Positions 25,324 through 34,482 of a DNA stretch of 64,000 nucleotides are shown piece by piece (positions within the stretch are counted from its first letter, which is position 1; each line of letters starts with the position of its first letter). The DNA is taken from the NCBI RefSeq assembly GCF_000961885.1, contig NZ_JZKH01000025.1:1-64000 (forward strand). The letters are read 5' to 3'. A program made the position numbers and the translations under genes. The notes under the pieces are model-generated. The model did not search any database. It was not told the DNA's origin and saw only the letters and a list, made by a program, of their open reading frames with translations. The DNA is from Streptomyces rubellomurinus. Lineage in GTDB: Bacteria; Actinomycetota; Actinomycetes; Streptomycetales; Streptomycetaceae.

Positions 25324-25379
25324 CACGGCCCGCCGCCACCGGCCCGCCGCCACCGGCCCGCCGCTACCGGCCCGCCGCC
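25324..25379. repeat. Four 14-bp tandem repeats between convergent genes
   Basis: The unit ACCGGCCCGCCGCC is repeated four times with only two changes (first base of copy 1, last base of copy 3). It fills the gap between the GHKL gene and the convergent hydrolase gene and extends over the hydrolase's last codons, making its C-terminus a likely length-variable tail. No terminator hairpin is evident here. Confidence 0.75.
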
Positions 25380-26134
25380 GGGCGGGGCTGGCGGGGGAGG
25401 GCCAGGGTGAGCGCCTCGGGCGAGCCGGCCGGCAGGGCCAGCGCGGAGGCCGTCTCGGCGGGAAACGGGCGCAGGCCCAGGAGCGCGGTGGTGAGGCGGG
25501 CGGTGGCGCGGTGCCAGTCGGGGATCCGCTGGAGCATGGCGTGGCCGCTGCCGGTGACGGTGTAGCCGCAGACCCGGGCGCCGGCGGCCCGGCTGCGGGC
25601 GGCGAAGGCGCGGGTGTCGGCGGGCGGGGTGACGCTGTCGCGGTCGCCGTGCAGCAGCAGCACGTCGCGTCCGGCGAGCTGCTCGCACGGGTCCTCCGGC
25701 GGGCACCAGGGGGCGAGCGCGACCAGCCCGGTGACGGTCTCGTGCCCGCCGGCCCGCAGCGCGGCGCGGCCGCCCATCGAGTGCCCGACCAGGACGGTCG
25801 GCACCGGGCCGAGCTGTTCGGCGAGCTCGTCGAGCGCGGCGAGGGTGTCGCGGGCGGCGTCGGCCCGCTCCCCGTTCCAGCCGCGGTGCCGGTAGCGGAC
25901 GGTGCCCACGGCGACGCCCGCGGCGGCGGCCTCGCGGGCGAGCGGACGCAGGAAGCCGCGCATCCGCAGCAGCGGCAGGTTGACCGGGCCGGGCCGGGCG
26001 AGGTTGTGCTCCTCGCCGCCGTGCAGCAGCAGGACGGCGGCCACGGGCCGCTCGGGCAGGGTCCGCCACCGCAACGGCCGGTGGCCGCCGGCCCCGCCGC
26101 GCGCCGTGCCGCTGTCCGCCTCGCTGATGCTCAC
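25364..26134 (-). CDS. Alpha/beta hydrolase
   Basis: 256 residues, no signal peptide. VLLLHGGEEHN is the oxyanion-hole strand, VGHSMGGRAA the nucleophile elbow, LLLHGDRDSVTPP the catalytic Asp and GSGHAM the catalytic His: a complete Ser-Asp-His triad of the dienelactone-hydrolase/esterase type. Substrate unknown. GTG at 26134 with GGAGG ~9 nt upstream. The C-terminal tail is encoded partly by a 14-bp tandem repeat. It converges on the five-gene operon and diverges from the channel gene. Confidence 0.85.
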   Translation of the reverse strand: MSISEADSGTARGGAGGHRPLRWRTLPERPVAAVLLLHGGEEHNLARPGPVNLPLLRMRGFLRPLAREAAAAGVAVGTVRYRHRGWNGERADAARDTLAALDELAEQLGPVPTVLVGHSMGGRAALRAGGHETVTGLVALAPWCPPEDPCEQLAGRDVLLLHGDRDSVTPPADTRAFAARSRAAGARVCGYTVTGSGHAMLQRIPDWHRATARLTTALLGLRPFPAETASALALPAGSPEALTLALPRQPRPAAGR

Positions 26135-26341
26135 CCTCGGTCCCCTCCGCCCGGCCGCCGTGTGGCCGGACTTGCCGGAACTGCCACTCTACGCGGGCGG
26201 ACGGCGGCGCCGTTCACCCGAGGGAACCATCCCGGTCATCGGCCGCGCGCGGCCCGTACGGCCTGCTGCTATCCACGAAGGGTGGGGGGCCACCCGGCGC
26301 CGCCGTTCCGCTCGGCGCCGTGTCACCGAGTGGAGGACTCC

Positions 26342-27151
26342 GTGGCTCAGCACCTCGCACTGTCCGTGGACTTCGGATCGGGCTTCACCAACGCCTGGTC
26401 CAAGGTCGCGAAGATCATTCCGCAGTTCCTCGCCTTCCTGGCGATCCTGGTCATCGGCTGGTTCGTGGCGAAGGCGATCGCCCGGCTGCTGGACCGCGTG
26501 CTGCGCCGGATGGGCTCGGAGCGGGTCGCCGCACGGGCCGGCATCGACCGCTACCTGAGCGGGTCCAGCTACGACCTGACCGGCATCGTCTGCAAGGTCG
26601 TCTACTACGCGGTGCTGCTGATGGCGCTGCAACTGGCGTTCGGCGTCTTCGGCCCGAACCCGATCAGCGTGATGATCCACAGCATCGTGGCCTGGCTGCC
26701 CCGGGGCATCGTCGCCGTCGTGATCCTGGTGGTCGCGATGGCCATCGCCAACGGCGTGCGCGACATCGTCCGCAACGCGCTGTCCGGCGCCGCGTACGGC
26801 CGCACCGTCTCCACCCTGGTCTGGGGCTTCATCGTGGCGCTCGGCGTGATCGCGGCGCTCGGCCAGGCCGGGATCGCCACCGCGATCACCGGCCCGGTGC
26901 TGATCGCGGCGCTGGCGTCCGTCGCGGGCGTGCTGGTGGTCGGCGTCGGCGGCGGCCTGATCATGCCGATGCGCCAGCGCTGGGAGCGCTGGCTGGACGG
27001 CGCCGAGCGGGAGACCGCCCGGCTGCGCGGCAGCGCCTACCAGGCCGGCCGGGCCGACGCCATGGCCAACCAGCCGGTCCGCCCGACCACCCAGACCGGC
27101 CCCGGCAGCTCGCCGGCCCCCGGCATCGAGGGCGGCGACCGGCCGATGTGA
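26342..27151 (+). CDS. Small mechanosensitive-channel-like membrane protein (TM_helix repeats)
   Basis: 269 residues with four to five hydrophobic segments: ~15-38 (FLAFLAILVIGWFVAKAIARLL), ~80-100, ~118-140 (GIVAVVILVVAMAIANG), ~165-185 and ~190-215. The repeated pattern of a helix followed by ARLLDRVLRR or RDIVRNAL is the conserved TM_helix motif of MscS-related proteins. The usual MscS beta-domain is absent; the C-terminus is a short disordered tail. GTG at 26342 with GGAGG 5-6 nt upstream. Probably an osmotic-stress channel or regulatory relative. Confidence 0.82.
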   Translation: MAQHLALSVDFGSGFTNAWSKVAKIIPQFLAFLAILVIGWFVAKAIARLLDRVLRRMGSERVAARAGIDRYLSGSSYDLTGIVCKVVYYAVLLMALQLAFGVFGPNPISVMIHSIVAWLPRGIVAVVILVVAMAIANGVRDIVRNALSGAAYGRTVSTLVWGFIVALGVIAALGQAGIATAITGPVLIAALASVAGVLVVGVGGGLIMPMRQRWERWLDGAERETARLRGSAYQAGRADAMANQPVRPTTQTGPGSSPAPGIEGGDRPM

Positions 27152-27168
27152 CGGGCCGCGGCCCGTCA
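27149..27168. terminator. Perfect 20-bp palindrome between convergent genes
   Basis: TGACGGGCCG is followed immediately by its complement. It overlaps the stop codon of the channel gene and lies 4 nt before the end of the convergent small gene. Its position suggests a bidirectional terminator; a stem with no loop must lose its central pairs to fold. Confidence 0.55.
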
Positions 27169-27172
27169 CGTC

Positions 27173-27526
27173 TCAGACGGCCAGCAGGCCCTGCTCGCGC
27201 ACCAGCCAGCAGATCGCGGTCAGCCGGAGCACGGCGTAGTCGTGGCCGACCGGTTCCCGCCAGCCGATCTCGGCGAGCGCGTCCAGGAAGCCCAGCGCGT
27301 AGTCCGACAGTTCCTCACGGTCCAGGGGCCGGGGCGCGAGCTCCGGCCCCTGCGCGTACAGCAGCTCGCGCAGCATCGCGACGTGCTGGTCGACGGCCGC
27401 GACGAAGCCCGGCTCGAAGGCGAACTCGGCCAGCCGGGGCGTGAAGGCGGCCACGATGCCGGGCAGCGGGCAGCCGGACGGCTCGTCGGGGGAGCGCCGG
27501 AAGGACTCGTCGGGGATCGCGAACAT
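27173..27526 (-). CDS. Small hypothetical protein, DUF6401-like
   Basis: 117 residues, helical, no signal or membrane segment. [16 protein letters not shown] and [14 protein letters not shown] resemble actinobacterial DUF6401 proteins, annotated as natural-product-associated without a known activity; the family call is from memory and tentative. ATG at 27526 is preceded by TACCGT about 7 nt upstream, a leaderless arrangement. Confidence 0.7.
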   Translation of the reverse strand: MFAIPDESFRRSPDEPSGCPLPGIVAAFTPRLAEFAFEPGFVAAVDQHVAMLRELLYAQGPELAPRPLDREELSDYALGFLDALAEIGWREPVGHDYAVLRLTAICWLVREQGLLAV

Positions 27527-27679
27527 CCGTCCACGGTAGGCGAGCCGGGCCCGCGGACCGCAGGGTCGTGACGGTTCCGTGCTGAGACCTTGGCCACCCC
27601 GGGGCGGGTCCGCGCACGTTCCCCGGTTCGGCCGGATCCGGGCGGGGAACGGCGGACGGTCCGTACCAGAATGGTCCGC

Positions 27680-28606
27680 ATGGATCTTCGAGTCTTCACC
27701 GAACCCCAGCAGGGCGCGAGCTACGACACCCTCCTCAGGGTGGCCCGCGCCACCGAGGAGCTGGGCGCCTTCAGCGCCTTCTTCCGCTCCGACCACTACC
27801 TGAAGATGGGCGGCGTCGACGGCCTGCCCGGCCCCACCGACGCCTGGATCACGCTGGCCGGGCTCGCCCGCGAGACCAGCACCATCCGGCTCGGCACCCT
27901 GATGACCGCCGCCACCTTCCGGCTGCCCGGCGTCACCGCGATCCAGGTCGCCCAGGTCGACGCGATGAGCGGCGGCCGGGTCGAGTTCGGCCTCGGCGCC
28001 GGCTGGTACGGGGACGAGCACACCGCCTACGGCATCCCCTTCCCCAAGGCGCGGTTCGGCCGGCTGGAGGAGCAGCTGGCGATCATCACCGGCCTGTGGA
28101 ACACCAAGCTCGGCGACACCTTCGACTTCGCCGGCGAGTACTACACGCTGACCGACTCGCCCGCGCTGCCCAAGCCCGCCCAGGACCACATCCCGGTGCT
28201 CGTCGGCGGCCTCGGCGCCCGGCGCACCCCGGCGCTGGCCGCGCGCTTCGCCGACGAGTTCAACCTGCCGTTCGCGTCCGCCGAGGACAGTGCCGTCCAG
28301 TTCGGCCGGGTGAAGGCCGCCGTCGAGCAGGCCGGCCGCCGGGCCGACGACCTGGTCTACTCCAACGCCCTGGTCGCCTGCGTCGGCCGCGACGACGCCG
28401 AGGTGGCCCGCCGGGCCGCCGTCATCGGCCGCGACGTGGACGAACTGAAGGCCAACGGCCTGGCCGGCACCCCGGCCGAGGTCGCGGAGAAGATCGCCCG
28501 GTACGCGGCGGTCGGCACCGAGCGGATCTACCTGCAGATCCTCGACCTGCACGACCTCGACCACCTGGAGCTGATCGCCACCCAGCTCGCCCCGCAGCTG
28601 CCGTAG
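27680..28606 (+). CDS. LLM-class F420-dependent oxidoreductase
   Basis: 308 residues of the luciferase-like TIM-barrel fold. [44 protein letters not shown] and [25 protein letters not shown] are conserved blocks of actinobacterial F420-dependent LLM enzymes. It should use coenzyme F420 for hydride transfer to an unknown substrate. Two in-frame ATGs exist; 27680 (MDLRVF) is chosen because the barrel starts at once and CAGAAT lies 7 nt upstream, suggesting a leaderless mRNA. Confidence 0.88.
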   Translation: MDLRVFTEPQQGASYDTLLRVARATEELGAFSAFFRSDHYLKMGGVDGLPGPTDAWITLAGLARETSTIRLGTLMTAATFRLPGVTAIQVAQVDAMSGGRVEFGLGAGWYGDEHTAYGIPFPKARFGRLEEQLAIITGLWNTKLGDTFDFAGEYYTLTDSPALPKPAQDHIPVLVGGLGARRTPALAARFADEFNLPFASAEDSAVQFGRVKAAVEQAGRRADDLVYSNALVACVGRDDAEVARRAAVIGRDVDELKANGLAGTPAEVAEKIARYAAVGTERIYLQILDLHDLDHLELIATQLAPQLP

Positions 28607-28698
28607 GGGTCTGCGCCCCTGCCGTCTGACCTCGGGTCTTTACTCGGACTTGGGAATGCGCGATGCTCCCGGGAGGGAGAACGGCAGGGGGAGCGAGG

Positions 28699-29358
28699 GT
28701 GACCGGGACGGGAACGGCGCGGGCGGCGGTGCCCCGGGTGCCGCCGCCCCGCGCCGCGGACGGGCGCACGGGGTTCGAGGGGCGGGTCGTCCGGGCCGGC
28801 CGGCACGAGCTGCGCGGGCCGGGCCCGGTCGCCCTGCACTACCCGGCGGGCGACCTGCTGGTGGTCACCGGTCTGCCCGGCAGCGGCAAGAGCACCCTGA
28901 TGCGCCGCTGCGTGCGCGCGCCGCTGGTCGACTCCCAGCTCGTCCGCGAGGAGTACGCGGCGCGCCTGCCCGCCCGCCTCCCGTACGCGCTCTACCGGCC
29001 GCTCGCCCGGCTCGCGCACTACCGGCGGCTGCGCCGGGCCGTCCTGGACGGCGGGCCGCTCGCCGTGCACGACTGCGGCACGCTGCCGTTCGTCCGGGCC
29101 TGGCTCGCCCGGACCGCCGCCCGGCAGGGCCGCCGGGTGCACCTGCTGGTGCTCGACGTCGGGCCCGCCGAGGCGCGGGACGGGCAGCGCCGGCGCGGGC
29201 GCGGCGTCTCCCGCTACGCCTTCGCCCGGCACCGGGCCGCGGCGGCCCGGTTGCTGCGGGCGGCGGCCGCGGAGCCGCCGGCCGGCTGTGCGTCGGCCGT
29301 GGTACTCGACCGGGCCGCCGCGCGCGCCCTGCGGGAGATCGACTTCTCGGCGTCGTAG
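28699..29358 (+). CDS. P-loop ATP-binding protein (zeta-toxin/kinase-like AAA_33 fold)
   Basis: 219 residues. [16 protein letters not shown] is a clear Walker [17 protein letters not shown] (a switch region after the P loop) and [29 protein letters not shown] (lid Arg cluster) match small P-loop kinases of the AAA_33/zeta-toxin type that phosphorylate small molecules or RNA ends. No antitoxin gene is adjacent, so a toxin role is not supported. The GTG at 28699 follows a GGGGGAGCGAGG purine tract. Confidence 0.8.
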   Translation: MTGTGTARAAVPRVPPPRAADGRTGFEGRVVRAGRHELRGPGPVALHYPAGDLLVVTGLPGSGKSTLMRRCVRAPLVDSQLVREEYAARLPARLPYALYRPLARLAHYRRLRRAVLDGGPLAVHDCGTLPFVRAWLARTAARQGRRVHLLVLDVGPAEARDGQRRRGRGVSRYAFARHRAAAARLLRAAAAEPPAGCASAVVLDRAAARALREIDFSAS

Positions 29359-29474
29359 TCTCGGCGGGTCCGCGGCCCCGGGGGCCCGCGCCGAGCGCCG
29401 CCGAGTGCCGCCGGGCGGGACCGGGGTGCGGCCGATCCTCCGTCGGATTCCCCGTCTCCTCGTCAGGAGCGCAG

Positions 29475-30485
29475 ATGCGCCGTACTCCCCGGGTGCGCCC
29501 GCGTGCCACCCGTGCCACCCGTCTGTTCCCCTGCGCCGCCGCGCTGGTCGCCGCGGCCGGCCTGAGCCAGTTCGCCGCGCCGGCCGCGCACCACGCGGCC
29601 GCGGCGACCGCGGCGGCGGTCTGCGACGGCACCGGCGCGGATGCCGCCGATGCCGCGGACGCCGCCGACGCCGGCGCGCGGAAGCCGGCCGGCGGGCCGT
29701 CCGGGAAGGATCCGAACGCGGTGGACGCCACCCGGGCCCGGGCCATGCAGGCCGACCTCGACGAACGGCTGGCCCGGCTCGGCTCCGCCCACGTCCCGCT
29801 CGCCGCCGTGCCGACCACCGTCCCGGTGTACGTCCACGTGATCCACTCCGGGGAGGCCGGCCGGCTCGCCCAGGGCGCCGTCGACGCCCAGATCGACCAC
29901 CTGAACGCCACCTACGGCGGCCAGGGCGAGGGCAACACCGACACCCGCTTCCACTTCGAACTGGCCGGCACCGACTGGACCGACAACGCCGGCTGGTACA
30001 ACGGCGTCACCCCCGGCTCAGCGGCCGAGAAGGCGATGAAGCAGGCCCTGCACCGGGGCGACCAGGGCACCCTCAACCTCTACACCGCCCACCTCGGCCA
30101 GTCCCTGCTCGGCTGGGCGACCTTCCCGAACGCCTACCGCTCCGACCCGGCCGACGACGGCGTCGTCGTGCTCGACGCCTCGCTGCCCGGCGGCTCCGCC
30201 ACCCACTACGACCAGGGCAACACCGCCACCCACGAGACCGGCCACTGGCTCGGCCTCTTCCACACCTTCCAGGGCGGCTGCCTGGGCCCGGGCGACTACG
30301 TCGACGACACCCCGCCCGAGCGCAGCGCCGCCTACGGCTGCCCCGAGGGCCGCCACACCTGCGCCGGGCCCGGCCTCGACCCGATCCACAACTTCATGGA
30401 CTACAGCTACGACTCCTGCATGACCCAGTTCACCCCGGGCCAGGCGCAGCGGATGGCGAACGCCTGGGCGGCGTACCGGAGCTGA
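29475..30485 (+). CDS. Secreted M43-family zinc metalloprotease
   Basis: 336 residues. A signal peptide ([24 protein letters not shown]) is followed by an Ala-Asp repeat spacer (~55-68). The pappalysin-type catalytic domain has [11 protein letters not shown] (HExxHxxGxxH zinc ligands and Glu base) and [10 protein letters not shown], the Met-turn region. Conserved cysteines flank the active site ([19 protein letters not shown]). Family members resemble cytophagalysin and ulilysin and cleave proteins outside the cell. ATG at 29475 with AGGAG 6-7 nt upstream. Confidence 0.9.
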   Translation: MRRTPRVRPRATRATRLFPCAAALVAAAGLSQFAAPAAHHAAAATAAAVCDGTGADAADAADAADAGARKPAGGPSGKDPNAVDATRARAMQADLDERLARLGSAHVPLAAVPTTVPVYVHVIHSGEAGRLAQGAVDAQIDHLNATYGGQGEGNTDTRFHFELAGTDWTDNAGWYNGVTPGSAAEKAMKQALHRGDQGTLNLYTAHLGQSLLGWATFPNAYRSDPADDGVVVLDASLPGGSATHYDQGNTATHETGHWLGLFHTFQGGCLGPGDYVDDTPPERSAAYGCPEGRHTCAGPGLDPIHNFMDYSYDSCMTQFTPGQAQRMANAWAAYRS

Positions 30486-30528
30486 TCCCGGGCCGGGCCA
30501 TGGGGGACCACTCGAAGGAGAACACGCA

Positions 30529-30978
30529 ATGAGCACCGACCCCCGGATCGTCGTCGGCGTGGACGGCTCGCCCGCCTCGGAGCAGGCACTGCGCTGGGCG
30601 ATCGACTACGCGCGGGCCGTCCACGGCACCGTCCACGCCGTCGCCGCGTGGGAGTACCCGGCCTTCTACGGCTGGAGCGGGCCGAGCGTCGTGCCCGCCG
30701 AGGCCTTCAACCCCGAGGAACTGGCCCGCCAGGCCCTCGCCGAGAGCATCGCCAAGGTCGCCGGCGAGGACCCGGGCGTGCGCATCACCCGGAGCCTGGT
30801 GCCCGGCAACGCCGTCCAGGCCCTGCTGGAGGCCGCCCGCGGCGCCGCGCTGCTGGTCGTCGGCAGCCGCGGCCTCGGCGGCTTCTCCGGCGTGCTGCTC
30901 GGCTCGGTCAGCCGCCACCTCGTCGAGCACGCGCCCTGCCCCGTCACCGTCGTGCGGGAGGGCCAGGCCGCCGAGTAG
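30529..30978 (+). CDS. Universal stress protein (UspA family)
   Basis: 149 residues, single Usp domain. IVVGVDGSPAS begins the first strand, and VVGSRGLGGFSGVLLGSVS is the ATP-binding G-2x-G-9x-G-S/T motif, so this is an ATP-binding type. Such proteins are often induced by hypoxia or stationary phase in actinomycetes. AAGGAG lies 9 nt before the ATG. It sits 43 nt after the protease gene and may be cotranscribed with it. Confidence 0.93.
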   Translation: MSTDPRIVVGVDGSPASEQALRWAIDYARAVHGTVHAVAAWEYPAFYGWSGPSVVPAEAFNPEELARQALAESIAKVAGEDPGVRITRSLVPGNAVQALLEAARGAALLVVGSRGLGGFSGVLLGSVSRHLVEHAPCPVTVVREGQAAE

Positions 30979-31025
30979 CCGACCCTGGTGGCACGCCGGG
31001 CCGCCGCGCGGTGGAGGATGGAGAC

Positions 31026-31871
31026 ATGCCAGAAGGTGACTCCGTCTACCGCGCGGCGGCCCGGCTGCGCGAGGCCCTCGCCGGGCAGCCGCTGACCCAC
31101 GCCGAGCTCCGCGTCCCCGCGCACGCCACCGCCGCCCTCGCCGGCCGGCGGGTGCTCGACGTCACCCCGCGCGGCAAGCACCTGCTGACCCGCCTCGAAG
31201 GCGGCCTCACCCTGCACACCCACCTGCGGATGGACGGCCGCTGGGAGGTCTACCGCCCCGGCGAGCGCTGGACCGGCGGCCCCGCCCACCAGATCCGCGT
31301 CGTCCTCGGCACCGACCGGGGCACCGCGATCGGCTACCGGATGCCCGTCGTCGAACTGCTGCGCACCGCCGACGAGCAGCGGATCGTCGGCCACCTCGGC
31401 CCCGACCTGCTCGGCCCCGACTGGGACCCGGCCGAGGCCGTCCGCCGCCTGCTCGCCCGCCCAGCGCGCCCGCTCGTCGAAGCCCTGCTCGACCAGCGCA
31501 ACCTCGCCGGGATCGGCAACGTCTACGCCAACGAGCTGTGCTTCGTCGCCGGCGTCACGCCGTGGACCGAGGTCGGCGAACTCCCGCACCCCGACCGGCT
31601 GGTGGAGCGCGCCAGGGCGATGCTGGAGGCGAACAAGCTGCGCCCCGGGCACGTCACCACCGGCGACACCCGGCCCGGCTACCAGCACTGGGTCTACGGC
31701 CGCGCCGGGCGGCCCTGCCCGCGCTGCGTCACACCGGTCCTGACGGGCCGCCAGGGGGTGGCCCCGCGGGACCGGGCGGTGTTCTGGTGCCCGTTCTGCC
31801 AGCGCGGGCCGGCCCCGGCGGGTGCGGCGGCCGGCCGGCCGCCGCGCGGCGGCACGGGGCGCCGCCCCTGA
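31026..31871 (+). CDS. Fpg/Nei-family DNA glycosylase-AP lyase (Nei2-like)
   Basis: 281 residues. MPEGDSVYRAA places the catalytic Pro2 and Glu3; the start is therefore fixed at 31026. RGKHLLTRL is the beta-hairpin with the conserved Lys, ALLDQRNLAGIGNVYANELCF the helix-two-turns-helix DNA-binding motif, and CPRC...CPFC the C-terminal zinc finger. The enzyme should excise oxidised bases and nick the abasic site. MPEGDS and the finger spacing resemble mycobacterial Nei2. A GGAGGAT-like -10 just upstream suggests leaderless expression. Confidence 0.92.
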   Translation: MPEGDSVYRAAARLREALAGQPLTHAELRVPAHATAALAGRRVLDVTPRGKHLLTRLEGGLTLHTHLRMDGRWEVYRPGERWTGGPAHQIRVVLGTDRGTAIGYRMPVVELLRTADEQRIVGHLGPDLLGPDWDPAEAVRRLLARPARPLVEALLDQRNLAGIGNVYANELCFVAGVTPWTEVGELPHPDRLVERARAMLEANKLRPGHVTTGDTRPGYQHWVYGRAGRPCPRCVTPVLTGRQGVAPRDRAVFWCPFCQRGPAPAGAAAGRPPRGGTGRRP

Positions 31872-31913
31872 CGAGCCGGCGAGCCGCGGCCGTTGTCCTG
31901 GTCGCGGTCGTGG

Positions 31914-32288
31914 TCACGGCCGCGACGGACTGCCGATCCGCAGCAGGTTCCCGCTGCGGTCCACGAGGGCGAACTCCCGCATGCGGTACGGGGTGTCGGT
32001 CGGCTCCGTCAGACGGCTGCCGGTGGCTTCGTCGGCGGGGACGCCGATCCGGGCCCACGCCCGGTGGAGGGCGTCCGCGTCCTCCACGTGGACGTAGCAG
32101 CTGCCGGCCGTGGCCAGCGGGTCCACCCGGGGGTCGTACCGGAAGTGCAGTTCCACGGACCCGCGGACCACGATCGCGTAGCCGTCCGCGAGCCAGGTGC
32201 CGCGGGGCTCGAAGCCCAGGCGGCCGTAGAAGGCGAGCGTCTCGTCCAGGTCCCGGCTCGGCAGGACGGGCACCGCGTGTTCGTTCAC
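31914..32288 (-). CDS. Glyoxalase/bleomycin-resistance-fold protein (VOC family)
   Basis: 124 residues with two beta-alpha-beta-beta-beta units. AVPVLPSRDLDETLAFYGRLGF opens the fold and MREFALVDRSGNLLRIG closes it. The pattern is that of Ble-like binding proteins rather than glyoxalase I, because the full metal-ligand set is not evident. Two in-phase GTGs exist (32297 and 32288); 32288 is preferred because TACGGT lies ~6 nt ahead of it. Confidence 0.88.
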   Translation of the reverse strand: MNEHAVPVLPSRDLDETLAFYGRLGFEPRGTWLADGYAIVVRGSVELHFRYDPRVDPLATAGSCYVHVEDADALHRAWARIGVPADEATGSRLTEPTDTPYRMREFALVDRSGNLLRIGSPSRP

Positions 32289-32318
32289 CCGGCCCACCGT
32301 AGCGGGCCGGTGGGCTCC

Positions 32319-32969
32319 CTACGGCCGCTCGACCAGGGCCGGGTGGCGCGGGTCGTCCATCCGGACGGTGAGGTCGGCGGCCTCCGCGGGGGCGGTCTCC
32401 GCCTCGTAGCGGGCGAAGGCGGGCAGGGTCCACTGCTGGTCGGCGGGGGTTCGGCGGGCCAGCGCGGCCGGGGTGAGCGCCAGGTGGACGGTCAGCTCCA
32501 GCGGCAGCCAGCGGCCGAGCAGCAGCGGGCCGTCGAGCAACAGCACGCCGCCGGGCGGGAGTTGGTGGTACGCGGCGCGGGTCGAACGGTCGGTGACCGG
32601 GTCGCGCAGCGTGGGCAGCACCCGGCCGGTGCCGCCCGGCTCCAGCGGGTCCAGCACCTCGCGCAGCAGGGCGCCGTCGTCGAGCCACAGGTCGTGGAAG
32701 GCGTCCGCGTCGTGACGGCCGTACTCCAGCCGGATCGAGGCCGGGCGCAGGAAGTCGGCCGCCGACACCCGGAAGGACGGGCGGCCGCGCAGCCGCAGCG
32801 GCTCCACCAGGGCGTCGGCCAGCGCGCCGGGCCGGGCGGGCCCGGCGCCGTCCACCGCCACCCGCAGCCACCGCTGCCCGGCGCCGGGCAGGCCTGCTCC
32901 GGGCAGCCCGGCGATCCGCTCGGCGAGCAGCTCGACCAGTCGGTCGGGGGAGATCGGGCGGACCCGCAT
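32319..32969 (-). CDS. Uridine-kinase-like protein with a degenerate P loop
   Basis: 216 residues similar in layout to actinobacterial uridine kinase-like proteins: an N-terminal regulatory helix, then RVAVDGAGPARPGALADAL where a Walker A (GxxGxGKT) is expected, SAADFLRPASIRLEYGRHDADAFHD, VLLLDGPLLL (Walker B-like) and LARRTPADQQW. The P-loop Lys-Thr/Ser is replaced, so phosphotransfer is doubtful. The ATG shares one base with the stop of the PQQ-propeller gene upstream on the same strand. Confidence 0.75.
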   Translation of the reverse strand: MRVRPISPDRLVELLAERIAGLPGAGLPGAGQRWLRVAVDGAGPARPGALADALVEPLRLRGRPSFRVSAADFLRPASIRLEYGRHDADAFHDLWLDDGALLREVLDPLEPGGTGRVLPTLRDPVTDRSTRAAYHQLPPGGVLLLDGPLLLGRWLPLELTVHLALTPAALARRTPADQQWTLPAFARYEAETAPAEAADLTVRMDDPRHPALVERP

Positions 32970-34348
32970 CAGGCCGTGCCGCCCGTCCCGGAGCCGCCCT
33001 CGTGCAGGGGGAGGGCGTGCAGCACGTCGTCGTGGCCCGCGTAGAGGCGGTCGGCGTCGGCGGCGAGGGTCCAGACGTCCCGGCCGGGGCCGGAGTCGCG
33101 GAAGTTCCAGCGCAGCCGGCCGTTCGCGGTGTCCACCGCGCAGACCCCGCCGGCCGCCGGGCCGGGGACGAACAGGGTGCCGCCGGCGACCACCGGGTGG
33201 CTGCGCCGGTCCAGCAGGAACGGCATCCGGCAGCTCCAGCGCAGCGCGCCGGTGGCCGCGTCGTGCGCGGTGACCACGCCGTTGTCGCGCGGCAGGTAGA
33301 GCTGCCCGCCGTCCGGGACGGGCGGCATCGACTGCCAGGACTCGCCCCGCGCCGGGCCGTACGTCCAGACCTGCTCGCCGGTGGGGCTCAGCGCGCGGAT
33401 CCCGCCGGTGCCGTCCTGGAGGAGGAAGTGCTTCGGGCCGGCGGTGCACCAGCCCGAGCCCGGGGAGGTCCACAGCTCCCGGCCGTCCGCGGCGTCCCGG
33501 ACCACCAGCTGGGTGCGCTCGCCGAGGCCGCGCGAGCAGGCCACCCGGCCGCCGTCGGCCGGGCTCACGGCGACGATCTGCTCGTCGTCCGTGGTGCGGA
33601 CGGTCCACAGCAGCGCGCGGTCGGCGAGGCGCAGCGCGAAGAGGCGGTCCACGGACGGTTCGTTGCCGCGGTAGGGGCCCCAGGCGTAGCCGTACAGCAC
33701 GCCGTCCGCGCAGACGGACAGCCCGGGGCCGCCCAGGCCGCCGCTCTGCCCGTCGGCCAGCTCCTCCGGCAGCGGCAGGCTCCAGTCGCCGGCCGGGTCG
33801 GTGAGGTGGCGGGCGTCGAGGTGGCCGGGGGAGGTGAGGGTGAAGAGGTGCTGCGGGCCGAGCAGGACCTTGGGGCGCGGCGTGACGTCGCTCGGCCAGC
33901 CCGGCTGCGGCGGCGGGTCGAAGACCACCAGCCGGGCGGCGCCGCCGGTGGCCGGGTCCAGCACCTGCAGGCCGGCCTTGGACAGGTAGAGCGGGCGCTC
34001 CGGCGGGCGGGGCAGCCGCTCGGGGGTCATCGGCTCGGCGCCCCGGTACGTCCACAGCGGCGTCGGGCCGGACAGCGCGGTCGGCTGCGGCTTCGTCGGC
34101 GCGGGCGCGGGGCCGTCCGGCTCGGCGGCCGCACGGGTCAGGGCCCACACGGCCGCGCCGGCCGCCAGCGCCCCGGCCCCGAGCAGCAGCCTGCGGCGGG
34201 TGGGCCGCGGCCGGTCGTCGCCGATCACGTCCCCGGGCTCGCCGCCGCCGGTGCCGTCCACCTCGGCCTCCCACTGCCACGCCGCGTCCTGATCCTGCGC
34301 GGGCCCTCCGGACGACGGCGACTGCATACCGGTTCTCGCTTCCCCCAT
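32969..34348 (-). CDS. PQQ-binding-like beta-propeller protein, membrane-anchored
   Basis: 459 residues. An acidic N-terminal stretch (~60 residues) precedes RRRLLLGAGALAAGAAVWAL, a membrane anchor or Tat-like signal, then repeated beta blades with ALRWSC, RLRWNF, RELWTS and VWTYGP motifs that typify pyrrolo-quinoline-quinone-like propellers. In actinomycetes such proteins often lie near Ser/Thr kinases; here a kinase-like gene overlaps downstream. ATGs at 34348 and 34327 are both possible; neither has a decisive RBS. Confidence 0.82.
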   Translation of the reverse strand: MGEARTGMQSPSSGGPAQDQDAAWQWEAEVDGTGGGEPGDVIGDDRPRPTRRRLLLGAGALAAGAAVWALTRAAAEPDGPAPAPTKPQPTALSGPTPLWTYRGAEPMTPERLPRPPERPLYLSKAGLQVLDPATGGAARLVVFDPPPQPGWPSDVTPRPKVLLGPQHLFTLTSPGHLDARHLTDPAGDWSLPLPEELADGQSGGLGGPGLSVCADGVLYGYAWGPYRGNEPSVDRLFALRLADRALLWTVRTTDDEQIVAVSPADGGRVACSRGLGERTQLVVRDAADGRELWTSPGSGWCTAGPKHFLLQDGTGGIRALSPTGEQVWTYGPARGESWQSMPPVPDGGQLYLPRDNGVVTAHDAATGALRWSCRMPFLLDRRSHPVVAGGTLFVPGPAAGGVCAVDTANGRLRWNFRDSGPGRDVWTLAADADRLYAGHDDVLHALPLHEGGSGTGGTA

Positions 34349-34482
34349 GGGCGACCCGAACCGCCGCCCCTCGCCGGCCGAGGATATCGAACGGCCGCGA
34401 ACCACCCGAAACCTCACCCTCCGGGTGCACTACGGTGGGTCTCACAGCACCGGCCCGCCCAGCGACTCAGGGGAGGTACGCA

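Noticed and set aside
28699..29358. Zeta-type toxin
   Set aside because: The P-loop fold fits, but no antitoxin gene adjoins it and the flanking genes are independent, so only a generic P-loop kinase call is supported.
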